A stretch of DNA of 64,000 nucleotides from Bacteroidaceae bacterium (GTDB lineage: Bacteria > Bacteroidota > Bacteroidia > Bacteroidales > Bacteroidaceae), in contig JAFZPZ010000127.1 of NCBI GenBank assembly GCA_017552435.1, positions 1-64,000 of the forward strand. The letters run 5' to 3'. Positions 56,808 through 64,000 of the stretch are shown here, piece by piece. The notes below the pieces were generated by a model. The model made no database searches. It was not told where the DNA came from and saw only the letters and a program-made list of their open reading frames with translations. Numbering within the stretch: the first letter of the stretch is position 1; every line of letters starts with the position of its first letter. Position numbers and translations under genes: made by a program.

Positions 56808-58478
56808 TCAGTTGAAATAGGTGTTGGTCAGGAAGTAGGTGCGCTCCCAGTCAACAATCTTCAGCTCGGACTCCTTGGCCGTATGGATGTCTTGCTCGTC
56901 GAGCACCATCACCTGCTTGTCGCCTGTGTCGTAGAGCGGCCACTCGATGGCCTTGCCCGTGGGCGACTGCTCTGCGGTGAGCGAAGGGTTGCCTGTCTTG
57001 GCGAACTGAATCCACATCTTGCGTACAGTCTTGCAGAAGGTTGCGTCGTATGTCCTGCCAGTAAAGCCGTTCATCTCAGGATGGTTGAACACCACCGACA
57101 GTTCTGTTGCATGACCAGCTTTTATCAATGGTAAAGCAGATTCCACCGTGTAGTAGTAGGTGTATGACTTGCCGCCACCCTTGGTCTGCTCCTCAGAAAG
57201 TCTGATTTGCGGTGCGATAAACATATATTGACTGAGAAGACGGACGGTAGGTTCGTAACTCTCTCCTGTAATCTCGCTGCAGTAGCTCTCCACCAGTGCT
57301 CTTTCTTCTTCCGTATGCTTGGCGAGCTTCTCTGCCTTGCGCCCAGGGGCCCACTCATTCCAACGGTCCACTCCGATGGCACCCAAGAAGGTGTTCATTT
57401 CATCCTTGTTACAGCCCTGAAGGAACTCAATGTCCTTGGCAGCGCCGTTGGCGTATGCCTCCCACGTATTCAGAGGCAGGAATTTTCCGTCCCTCTCTGG
57501 GAATGTACGTATGCCGAGTACTTGGTAGAAGCCGTACAACTTGGCCCACGTCTCCGCGAGTTTCTCAGCGCTGAGCTTCTGCAGGTCAGCAACGGTCTTG
57601 CAGCCGAGTTCCTCCATAAAATTGTTCGTGATTTCTATGGCCTCTTCCACGGACCTTGTCTGTGTGGGGGCACCACTCTGCGCGATGACACGCTTGAAAT
57701 ACTTATGGGAGCCTTTGACCAACGGAAGCAGACTACAACTTCCACCGCCGGCAGACTCTCCCCAAATGGTCACGTTGTCGGGGTCACCGCCAAAGCCTGC
57801 AATATTCTCATTTACCCATTTCAATGCCATCAGCTGGTCCATGAGTCCCAGATTCGCTGCGTCTTGATATTCCTTTCCGTCAGACAGGTGCGACAGATGC
57901 AGGAAGCCGAGGAAGCTGACCCTGTAATTGATGGTGACGATGATGACCTCCGGGTTCTCCTTCACAAGGTTGGTGCAGTCGTACTGCGGGTCGGTCGCTC
58001 CGCCTACCTCGAAACCGCCGCCGTAAATCCATACGATGACTGGCTTCTTCTCAGCACTTGCCTCCTCGGCCTTCCAGATGTTCAGGTACAGGCAGTTCTC
58101 GTCCATTCCATTCTCAACAGCTGGGTCGCCCGGAGCCTGTACAGGGGCCTTACTATAGTTATAGGCCTCGTACACGTCGTTGCTCGGAGTAACATCCACT
58201 GGTGCCTTCCAGCGCAGGTTGCCGACAGGCTGCTGGCCTACGAACGGGATGCCCTTGTAGGAAATAATATTCTCTGCCTTCTTGCCGACGAATGTTCCGT
58301 TGATACACTTCACAGCCAACGTCTTGTCGTAGTTGCCGTCAGTAATCTTCTTGTTGGGATACTCCGTCTCAGGTTCTGGAGTAACCGAGTTGTCATCGTT
58401 GCTACTGCATGAAGTGAGTCCCATTGTCGTGCCGCAGACGAGGGTAGCGGCCATAATACACTTTTTCAGTTCTCTCAT
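56808..58478 (-). CDS. Type-B carboxylesterase lipoprotein
   Basis: About 556 aa from MRELKKCIMA (a longer frame starts at 58523). Lipobox GLTSC. Alpha/beta-hydrolase of the carboxylesterase B family: ENCLYLNIWKAEE, oxyanion loop VIVWIYGGGFEVGG, nucleophile elbow GESAGGGS, a probable acid residue in GCNKDEMNTFLGA, and the His in GHATELSVVFNHPE. Probably outer-membrane or periplasmic, acting on ester-linked glycans or lipids. A TATCTTTG -7 box lies at 58521-58528. It is divergent from nothing nearby; the AraC gene is on the same strand upstream. Confidence 0.9.
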   Translation of the reverse strand: MRELKKCIMAATLVCGTTMGLTSCSSNDDNSVTPEPETEYPNKKITDGNYDKTLAVKCINGTFVGKKAENIISYKGIPFVGQQPVGNLRWKAPVDVTPSNDVYEAYNYSKAPVQAPGDPAVENGMDENCLYLNIWKAEEASAEKKPVIVWIYGGGFEVGGATDPQYDCTNLVKENPEVIIVTINYRVSFLGFLHLSHLSDGKEYQDAANLGLMDQLMALKWVNENIAGFGGDPDNVTIWGESAGGGSCSLLPLVKGSHKYFKRVIAQSGAPTQTRSVEEAIEITNNFMEELGCKTVADLQKLSAEKLAETWAKLYGFYQVLGIRTFPERDGKFLPLNTWEAYANGAAKDIEFLQGCNKDEMNTFLGAIGVDRWNEWAPGRKAEKLAKHTEEERALVESYCSEITGESYEPTVRLLSQYMFIAPQIRLSEEQTKGGGKSYTYYYTVESALPLIKAGHATELSVVFNHPEMNGFTGRTYDATFCKTVRKMWIQFAKTGNPSLTAEQSPTGKAIEWPLYDTGDKQVMVLDEQDIHTAKESELKIVDWERTYFLTNTYFN

Positions 58479-58599
58479 GATAAGAATTGTTTTGGGGTTA
58501 AACATAAATGAATTTGCCGACAAAGATAAACAAATTACCCCAAAACAACTTGACCCTAAGTGTCTGATGGGTCAAGTTTTGAGAATTCTGAAACGATTT

Positions 58600-59739
58600 T
58601 TACGATTCTGAAACACGCATCCACTCCGTCGCGGTCATTCCCATGCTCTGCTTGAAGGCTGCACTGAATGTGCTGTAACTGCGGAAACCACTCTGGTGGG
58701 CCAGCTGCTGAGCCGTGACAAGGTGATGTTTGGCGACTGACTCATGGTAGAGGTTGACGAAATGCTGGATGCGCAGACCGTTGATGTAGGCATTATAACT
58801 GATGCCCTGCAAGGCAAAGTGCTTGCTGAGGTAGGAACGATTGATGCCAATCTGCTGGGCAAGTTGTGTAACGGAAATGTCGTACTGCAAATAGAGCTGC
58901 GGTTCCTCGCAATACTTCTTCAGCAATGGCCCGATATTCTTGGACAAGCCAAGCGGCGAAGCCGAGCGGTTGCGAATGGATAATGAAAGGACATTGTCTT
59001 CCTCATGTTCCGTGGTGCCCATTTCTTCTGCCGCATCATTAACGGGTATGCTCAGGTCGCTCAATGTTTCCACTCGCCACAGGAGGTAGCCGATCAGTAT
59101 GACATGAATCACCTGCATGGCGTATTGATAGACAGTACCTTTGCTGGTAAACATATAGAGAGCGAACACCAGCAGTATGACAGCCAGCACCACGAAACTC
59201 TGCCACACCTCCTTGTGCTCCAGGTCGGCATAGTTGTCGCGCAGCCAGCGGCCGTATTGTCTCGTCGCCCGTACCATATATATTATAATACCAATGCACA
59301 TCAACAGGAAATAAAGATACATTGCAGGCAAAAGAGCATAGCTACGGGCAACAACGCCATATACCCCTGCTGCAACGATGGGTGCCATCATTGCGGCGAC
59401 AGGCCACAGTGGTCGCTTGCGGTCTTGCAGCATGGTGAGCAGTACGATGATAGCCAAAGGGAAAAAGGTCATGCAGTCAAGTAATCCGCCAACAAGGTCG
59501 CACAGCCTAATATCTTCGCTTGAGGTGAGAAAGAAAATTGGCATATACCATGCATGGCTCATAGCAATGGAAGCAAGGAACGCAGCGCCCCAGCGACGCA
59601 GGCGGACTGGCGGCGTGATGTCAGCTGCAAAGGCGTTGCCATCACGGAACAGCAGGTAACAACTGGCCATCATGGCCATAAACGTCACACCTGCATAGAA
59701 TATGATAAAGAGGATATCTACCCGAATCTGATCGTACAT
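58600..59739 (-). CDS. Membrane-anchored AraC-family regulator
   Basis: 379 aa. About seven TM helices fill residues 1-225. The C-terminal ~110 residues form an AraC/XylS double HTH (VTQLAQQIGINRSYLSKHFA; AQQLAHQSGFRSYSTFSAAF; GMTATEWMR). Such regulators likely sense an envelope signal and bind DNA from the membrane. It is encoded upstream of the esterase on the same strand and could control it. Confidence 0.88.
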   Translation of the reverse strand: MYDQIRVDILFIIFYAGVTFMAMMASCYLLFRDGNAFAADITPPVRLRRWGAAFLASIAMSHAWYMPIFFLTSSEDIRLCDLVGGLLDCMTFFPLAIIVLLTMLQDRKRPLWPVAAMMAPIVAAGVYGVVARSYALLPAMYLYFLLMCIGIIIYMVRATRQYGRWLRDNYADLEHKEVWQSFVVLAVILLVFALYMFTSKGTVYQYAMQVIHVILIGYLLWRVETLSDLSIPVNDAAEEMGTTEHEEDNVLSLSIRNRSASPLGLSKNIGPLLKKYCEEPQLYLQYDISVTQLAQQIGINRSYLSKHFALQGISYNAYINGLRIQHFVNLYHESVAKHHLVTAQQLAHQSGFRSYSTFSAAFKQSMGMTATEWMRVSES

Positions 59740-59848
59740 GATTTGTCACTTTAGACCGCAAAGATATACATTATATTTATATTATAGCATGATTTAGATG
59801 ATAAATTTGCAGGAAACAAAGAAAAGGTACCAAATCCTGTTGATTGTC

Positions 59849-60811
59849 TCAAGACCATTTTACCATAATATCCTGCTGCGGGATTTTCTGCCAAGTGAAG
59901 AGGGGCAGGAGGTCTTGGGGTAGGGCAGGGATTGGTTCTGGGATGATGCCGGCCAGATGAGCCAGACGGCCGATGATTTCCTCTGGGCTGACGTGCTTTT
60001 CCCGCAGCACTCCGAGGTCCATGCTGAGGTCACGTTTGCAGAGACGCTGACCTTTTTCATTCACAAGCAGAGGATGATGGCAGAAGCACGGCTCGGGGAA
60101 ACCCAAGGAGACCCCCCGACCCTCCTTAGGAGGAGAACTTAATGATGCAAGGATACGGTGCAAATGTATCTGCTGGGGTGTGCTGAGCAACAGGTCGCGG
60201 CCGCGGACGACCTCTGTCACTCCCATCAGGGCATCATCCACCACAACCGCCAACTGATAGGCCCAGGCTCCGTCCTTGCGACGCAGGATATAATCGCCAC
60301 AATGCTCCGCCAGGTTGACATGCTGCTCGCCGTAATGCCCATCCTGGAAACTTATCACCTCGTCCGGCACAATGAGGCGGATGGCAGCCGGTGGCAGCCC
60401 CCTCCCAACCTCCCCCAAGGGGGAGGAGTTTTTATATTTCTCCCTACAAGTGCCAGCATAGACGATGCGACCGTCCGACTCATGAGGAGCCTGCGTAGCC
60501 ATGATATCGGCCCGCGTGCAGAAACAAGGATAGGTGAGGCCTGCATCCTTAAGTAGCTGCAGATAGTGCTCGTAGATGTCGCTCCGTTCGCTCTGCCAAA
60601 CCACTTCACCATCCCAGGGAAGTCCGAGCCACTGCAGGTCCTCCTGCAATTGCAAGGCATAGTCGCGACGGGAACGCTGCGGGTCAAGGTCCTCGATGCG
60701 GAGTCGCCATTCTCCGCTCTGACTCTTGGCAGAGAGCCATGAGAGCAATGCACAGAACACATTGCCCAGGTGCATACGACCTGTAGGTGATGGAGCGAAA
60801 CGACCCGTCAT
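59849..60811 (-). CDS. gluQ: Glutamyl-Q tRNA(Asp) synthetase
   Basis: 320 aa from MTGRFAPSPTG. A GTG at 60838 overlaps the TACCTTTG -7 box (60838-60845), so it cannot be the start. Class I signatures: FAPSPTGRMHLGN (HIGH-like) and QRLCKRDLS (KMSKS-like); CFCTRAD and a later Cys in AGTCR provide zinc ligands. It lacks the anticodon-binding half of GltX, which fits glutamylation of queuosine on tRNA(Asp). Two palindromic repeats are inserted in frame (KNSSPLGEVGRG and LSSPPKEGRGVS). The catalytic motifs are intact. Confidence 0.9.
   Translation of the reverse strand: MTGRFAPSPTGRMHLGNVFCALLSWLSAKSQSGEWRLRIEDLDPQRSRRDYALQLQEDLQWLGLPWDGEVVWQSERSDIYEHYLQLLKDAGLTYPCFCTRADIMATQAPHESDGRIVYAGTCREKYKNSSPLGEVGRGLPPAAIRLIVPDEVISFQDGHYGEQHVNLAEHCGDYILRRKDGAWAYQLAVVVDDALMGVTEVVRGRDLLLSTPQQIHLHRILASLSSPPKEGRGVSLGFPEPCFCHHPLLVNEKGQRLCKRDLSMDLGVLREKHVSPEEIIGRLAHLAGIIPEPIPALPQDLLPLFTWQKIPQQDIMVKWS
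60110..60141. repeat. GACCC-family palindrome inside gluQ
   Basis: GACCCCCCGACCCTCCTTAG, then GAGGAGAACTTAA; encodes LSSPPKEGRGVS ahead of the conserved HHPLLVNEKGQRLCKRD segment. Confidence 0.75.
60397..60431. repeat. GACCC-family palindrome inside gluQ
   Basis: GCCCCCTCCCAACCTCCCCC followed by AAGGGGGAGGAG; encodes SSPLGEVGRGLPP directly after the GTCR zinc-ligand region. Confidence 0.75.
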
Positions 60812-60837
60812 TTGTTGATTAGCATCTATTTCGCCCA

Positions 60838-60845
60838 CAAAGGTA
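60838..60845 (-). promoter_or_regulatory. -7 box of gluQ
   Basis: TACCTTTG on the minus strand, ~27 nt before the chosen ATG. It decides the start of gluQ. Confidence 0.6.
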
Positions 60846-60907
60846 ATGCTTTTTTCGGAATGATGAGTACATCTTCGTCACTTTACCTACATGTTTTGGG
60901 AATAATG

Positions 60908-60939
60908 TTTGGAAATCTTCGTAATTAAATGTAGCTTTG
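60908..60939 (+). promoter_or_regulatory. Promoter of the Gfo/Idh/MocA gene
   Basis: TTTG (60908-60911), 20 nt, TAGCTTTG (60932-60939). Confidence 0.7.
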
Positions 60940-60985
60940 TAGGCAGAATAGAGACTAACTACAACTACATAAAACCTTATTCACT

Positions 60986-62362
60986 ATGAAAAAGAAAGCG
61001 ACCAAAACAAATCAGACAGAGAGAAGAAGCATGTCGCGCCGCGAGTTTCTGGCGGCTGCCGGCACAGGACTGGCAGGATTCATGATACTGCCCAGCTTCG
61101 CTATGAATGGAGTACGGATTGCCCCGAGCGACAGAGTGGTACTCGGCTTCGTCGGACTGGGACAACAGGGCTGCAGTGACTTCCGCAGCTTTGCAGCGTG
61201 TCCGGGCGTGCAGGTGGCAGCCTGCTGCGACGTCGATAGCATCAAACGCGAACGCTTCCGCCGCTACGTGACGAACTGGCAGAAAGAGAAGTCGATGCCT
61301 ATCCGCTGCGACCTCTATGAGGAATACGAGCGCATGCTGGAACGCAAGGACATTGATGCCATCGAGATTGCTACGCCCGACCACTGGCACGCCCTTGTTG
61401 CCATCCATTCATTGCAGGCTGGCAAGGATGTGTATGTCCAGAAGCCTCTGTCATATACCATCACAGAAGGTCTGGCTGTGCAACGTGCCGTCAGGGCAAA
61501 TGACCGCATCCTCCAGATGGGAAGCCAGCAGCGTAGCAGTCAGGAATTCCAGACAGCCATTGCGATGGTACGTAACGGAGCACTCGGCGACATCAAGGAA
61601 ATCTATGTCCGCGTAGGCGATCCTCCAAAGCCTTTCGACCTGCCCGAAATGCCTGTGCCCGACAACCTGAACTTCAACCTCTGGCTGGGGCCGCTCAACA
61701 GTCCGAAGGTTCACTATCATCCCGATATCTGTCCCATCGTTACGCTCGATCCCGATAAGAATGAAACACTCTGGGGAGCATGGCGCTGGTACGAAGAAAC
61801 CGGCAACGGATTCCCTGCCGACTGGGGCGCTCACATGTACGACATAGCTCAGGCAGCCATCGGTATGGACGGACTGGGGCCAGTTGAATTCATTCCACAG
61901 GGCTACAACGGAGCTGAATATGCTACGATGAAATACGCTAACGGCATCATCATGCAGGAACGTCCCTATACCGACGACAAAGAAGCCAAGGGAATCAAGT
62001 TCATCGGCGACAAGGGCTGGCTGAAAGTGTCGCGTGGCTACATAGAATGCTCAGACAGCAAGCAGCTGAAGAAACAGCAGGAAGACATCGCAGCAGGACA
62101 ATACGAGGTAAGCTCTCCGCACATGCAGAACTTCATCGACGCCATCCGCGAGCATAAGGACCCGATTGCTCCTGTAGAGTACGGATGCAGCACCAACACA
62201 CTGTGCTGTCTGTTCAATATTGCCCGCGAGCTGAAGCGTCCCGTACACTGGAATCCTGCTACACTGACATTCGGAGACGACAAGGAAGCCTTTGCACACC
62301 GCTTGTACTATTACGACTATCGCCGCCCGTACAAGCTACCATACTTGGAGAGAAGAGGATAG
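60986..62362 (+). CDS. Gfo/Idh/MocA-family oxidoreductase, exported by Tat
   Basis: 458 aa. A Tat-type signal (SRREFLAAAGTGLAGFMIL) precedes the Rossmann fold (VLGFVGLGQQGCSDFRSFAA), the family motif DVYVQKPLSYTI (catalytic Lys in EKP-like QKP) and NFIDAIREHKDPIAPVEYG. Such proteins bind NAD(P) and act on sugars, as in several Bacteroidetes glycosidase-like or dehydrogenase enzymes. The substrate is not readable. Confidence 0.9.
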   Translation: MKKKATKTNQTERRSMSRREFLAAAGTGLAGFMILPSFAMNGVRIAPSDRVVLGFVGLGQQGCSDFRSFAACPGVQVAACCDVDSIKRERFRRYVTNWQKEKSMPIRCDLYEEYERMLERKDIDAIEIATPDHWHALVAIHSLQAGKDVYVQKPLSYTITEGLAVQRAVRANDRILQMGSQQRSSQEFQTAIAMVRNGALGDIKEIYVRVGDPPKPFDLPEMPVPDNLNFNLWLGPLNSPKVHYHPDICPIVTLDPDKNETLWGAWRWYEETGNGFPADWGAHMYDIAQAAIGMDGLGPVEFIPQGYNGAEYATMKYANGIIMQERPYTDDKEAKGIKFIGDKGWLKVSRGYIECSDSKQLKKQQEDIAAGQYEVSSPHMQNFIDAIREHKDPIAPVEYGCSTNTLCCLFNIARELKRPVHWNPATLTFGDDKEAFAHRLYYYDYRRPYKLPYLERRG

Positions 62363-62376
62363 GAATCCCTTAAACT

Positions 62377-62417
62377 TATGAGGCCTATAAGGCCAATAGG
62401 GCCCATAAGGCCTCATA
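62377..62417. terminator. Terminator/palindrome between convergent genes
   Basis: TATGAGGCCT and AGGCCTCATA form a 10-bp stem, with further AAGGCC/GGGCC palindromes in the loop. It lies between the oxidoreductase and the polyprenyl synthase and overlaps the latter's last codons. Confidence 0.65.
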
Positions 62418-63384
62418 TTATTCGCTCAGCAACAAAAGAGGCAAGCAGGTGCAGGGATTCGGTGATAGCGGCATCGCGGCTATCGTCGATGAGGCCATCG
62501 GCCATGCCCTGCATGTCCTTCATATGCCACTGGACATACTCCAGACCTCCAACGCTGACTGTGAAATCAATGAGCTGCTGAATCTCCTCGGCATTTGCCT
62601 CGCGACGGCGAACCTTCAGGGCCAGTTCGTTCATCGATGCATCGTCACTGTGCTTCACGGCATAGATGGCAGGCAACGTGAGCTTGCCCTCTTTCATGTC
62701 GTTGCCGAGAGGCTTACCGACCTCTGCTGTGCCATAGTCAAACACATCGTCGCGCAACTGGAAGCAGATGCCGATAAGTTTGCCATATTGTGCGAGACGC
62801 TCGGCCTCGGCCTCAGAGCCACCAGCTGCTAAAGCACCTAGACGAGCACAGAGGGAAAAGAGACTTGCTGTCTTACGTCCAATGATATCAAAGTAAACAG
62901 CCTCGGACAGCAACTTGGAGTCCTGGTTGTCCAATTGCAACAATTCGCCGTCGGCAAGCGACTGTCCAAGCTGGGCTATGTAACGAACCACACGCACATC
63001 ATCGGTCAGAGCAGCACATTCCAGCGCTTTGCTCAGGATAAAGTCGCCAGCCAGAACCGCCACTTGATTGGAGAGAAGCGCATTGACAGAAGGCAATCCA
63101 CGGCGGCGATCGCTCTCATCCACCACATCGTCGTGCACGAGAGAAGCCGTATGCAGCATCTCCAAAGCCAGAGCCACACGGATGACCTTGTCGTTGACCT
63201 CGCCCACCATTCGCGCAGCCAGCAGAACAAGCATGGGACGAAGCTGCTTTCCGGGTGCCTTGAGCAGATGTTCTACGGCTTGTTCCAACAAAGGATTATC
63301 GCTGTAGAGCGTTTGACGGAAAGCCTCACGGAATTGTTCCATTTCGGCAGCAACGGGAGCCTTTATCTTGTCGAGTACGTCCAT
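62413..63384 (-). CDS. Polyprenyl (octaprenyl-type) diphosphate synthase
   Basis: 323 aa. First Asp-rich motif LVHDDVVDESDRRRG, second FQLRDDVFDYG, plus GKQLRPMLVLLAARMVGE. A trans-long-chain prenyl synthase, likely for the menaquinone side chain, which would serve the fumarate reductase encoded here. Divergent from polA. Confidence 0.92.
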   Translation of the reverse strand: MDVLDKIKAPVAAEMEQFREAFRQTLYSDNPLLEQAVEHLLKAPGKQLRPMLVLLAARMVGEVNDKVIRVALALEMLHTASLVHDDVVDESDRRRGLPSVNALLSNQVAVLAGDFILSKALECAALTDDVRVVRYIAQLGQSLADGELLQLDNQDSKLLSEAVYFDIIGRKTASLFSLCARLGALAAGGSEAEAERLAQYGKLIGICFQLRDDVFDYGTAEVGKPLGNDMKEGKLTLPAIYAVKHSDDASMNELALKVRRREANAEEIQQLIDFTVSVGGLEYVQWHMKDMQGMADGLIDDSRDAAITESLHLLASFVAERII

Positions 63385-63473
63385 TTATTGCATCTTTAGA
63401 CTGCAAAATTACACAAAAAAGTGCATCCATTCATATTTTTTCCTTAATTTTACCACATAAAAGGACAGAAACG

Positions 63474-64000
63474 ATGCAGAAACTCTATTTACTGGACGCT
63501 TACGCGTTGATTTATCGTGCTTATTACGCCTTCATTAAGAACCCGCGCATCAACTCGAAGGGTGAAAATACGTCGGCTATTCTCGGTTTTGTGAATACGC
63601 TCGAAGAGGTGATTGCAAAGGGGCAACCAACGCATATTGGTGTAGCTTTCGATCCTCACGGCGGTACTTTCCGGCATGAAGCCTTCCCTCAATATAAGGC
63701 TCAACGCGAGGAAACACCAGAAGCGATTCGCTTTGCCGTACCAATTATCAAGGATATTCTCAAAGCATACCGTATTCCTGTGCTCGAAGTGCAAGGCTAT
63801 GAGGCTGATGACGTCATCGGAACCCTCGCGCATCAGGCAGACCTGAAGGGCATCGAAACCTATATGATGACACCCGACAAGGACTTCGGTCAGCTCGTTA
63901 CGGAACGCGTCAAGATGTATCGTCCGCCTGTCGGCAAGAGCAACGAGGCAGAGATTCTCGGCATTGAGGAAGTGAAGAAGAAGTGGGGATTGCAGTCGCC
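63474..64000 (+). CDS. polA: DNA polymerase I, N-terminal part (runs off the window)
   Basis: The ATG at 63474 opens MQKLYLLDAYALIYRAYYAF, the polA 5'-nuclease start. Further signatures are GVAFDPHGGTFRHEAFPQYK, YKAQREETPE, VQGYEADDVIGTLAHQA and TPDKDFGQLV. About 175 codons are present before the right edge. The remaining exonuclease and polymerase domains lie outside. Confidence 0.95.
   Translation, partial: MQKLYLLDAYALIYRAYYAFIKNPRINSKGENTSAILGFVNTLEEVIAKGQPTHIGVAFDPHGGTFRHEAFPQYKAQREETPEAIRFAVPIIKDILKAYRIPVLEVQGYEADDVIGTLAHQADLKGIETYMMTPDKDFGQLVTERVKMYRPPVGKSNEAEILGIEEVKKKWGLQS

Noticed and set aside
56556..57134. Plus-strand frame with a signal-peptide-like start and 14-aa repeats (QTTPCCRAVAPLRA)
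   Set aside because: It continues antisense into the esterase gene and arises from the 42-nt tandem repeats. No promoter or ribosome binding site is evident.

Overview
The window comes from a Bacteroidales genome, most likely a Prevotella-like member (Prevotellaceae). The evidence is the 5' end of a Bacteroidetes-type 16S rRNA gene at the left edge, Bacteroidetes promoters (TTTG, about 19-20 nt, TAnnTTTG), a 'smalltalk' micro-ORF, a BspA-like surface protein with a GLUG region, a fumarate reductase operon, and a Bacteroidetes-style type VI secretion system (T6SS).

Layout. 1-606: 16S rRNA 5' end (minus strand), its leader and promoter. 718-3976: an AlbA_2/Schlafen-type protein and a secreted BspA-like protein. 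3984-26553: one long minus-strand T6SS operon. 26554-29733: an accessory island with an ORF6N gene, a damaged DUF1016 gene, several families of palindromic repeats and an orphan smalltalk gene, bounded by two outward-facing copies of one RNA hairpin. 29734-32556: a secreted Cthe_2159-type carbohydrate-binding protein. 32569-43787: metF, metH, a DUF2975/HTH pair, DUF2147, DUF3237 and frdCAB, with a four-helix-bundle gene between frdA and frdB. 43952-55546: a plus-strand housekeeping run (mnmG, apt, uvrC, dtd, a MazG-like gene, deoC, an OmpA lipoprotein gene, a ctpA-like protease, ybeY, ruvB, a nucleoside-recognition membrane protein). 55620-64000: a frameshifted DUF6261-like gene, a carboxylesterase, a membrane-bound AraC regulator, gluQ, a Gfo/Idh/MocA oxidoreductase, a polyprenyl synthase and the start of polA.

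The T6SS operon reads tssH-tssB-tssC, four tssD/hcp-type genes, vgrG, a 589-aa spike-like protein, a PAAR-like protein, a 232-aa coiled-coil protein, an E1-like ThiF protein, tssG-tssK-tssE-tssF, a ubiquitin-like protein ending in Gly, an E2/UBC-like protein with HPN and a downstream Cys, two exported proteins, and a 777-aa membrane protein carrying a cytosolic RING-type zinc site and a C-terminal FHA-like domain. I see no TssJ/L/M and no recognisable TssN-R. The main discovery candidate is therefore a complete ubiquitin-like conjugation cascade (modifier, E1, E2, putative RING E3) built into a contact-dependent secretion machine whose membrane complex is also unfamiliar. The TssH ATPase appears to have a dead D1 ring.

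A second theme is short palindromic DNA inserted in frame inside coding genes: three 22-nt-period TTCCCA/TGGGAA units in mnmG (the same triple unit is intergenic at 29069), GACCC...GGGTC double hairpins in metH and gluQ, heptad-type repeats in metH, and other palindromes in the ORF6N and DUF1016 genes.

All calls are from reading the sequence. Family names rest on recognised motifs, not on searches.
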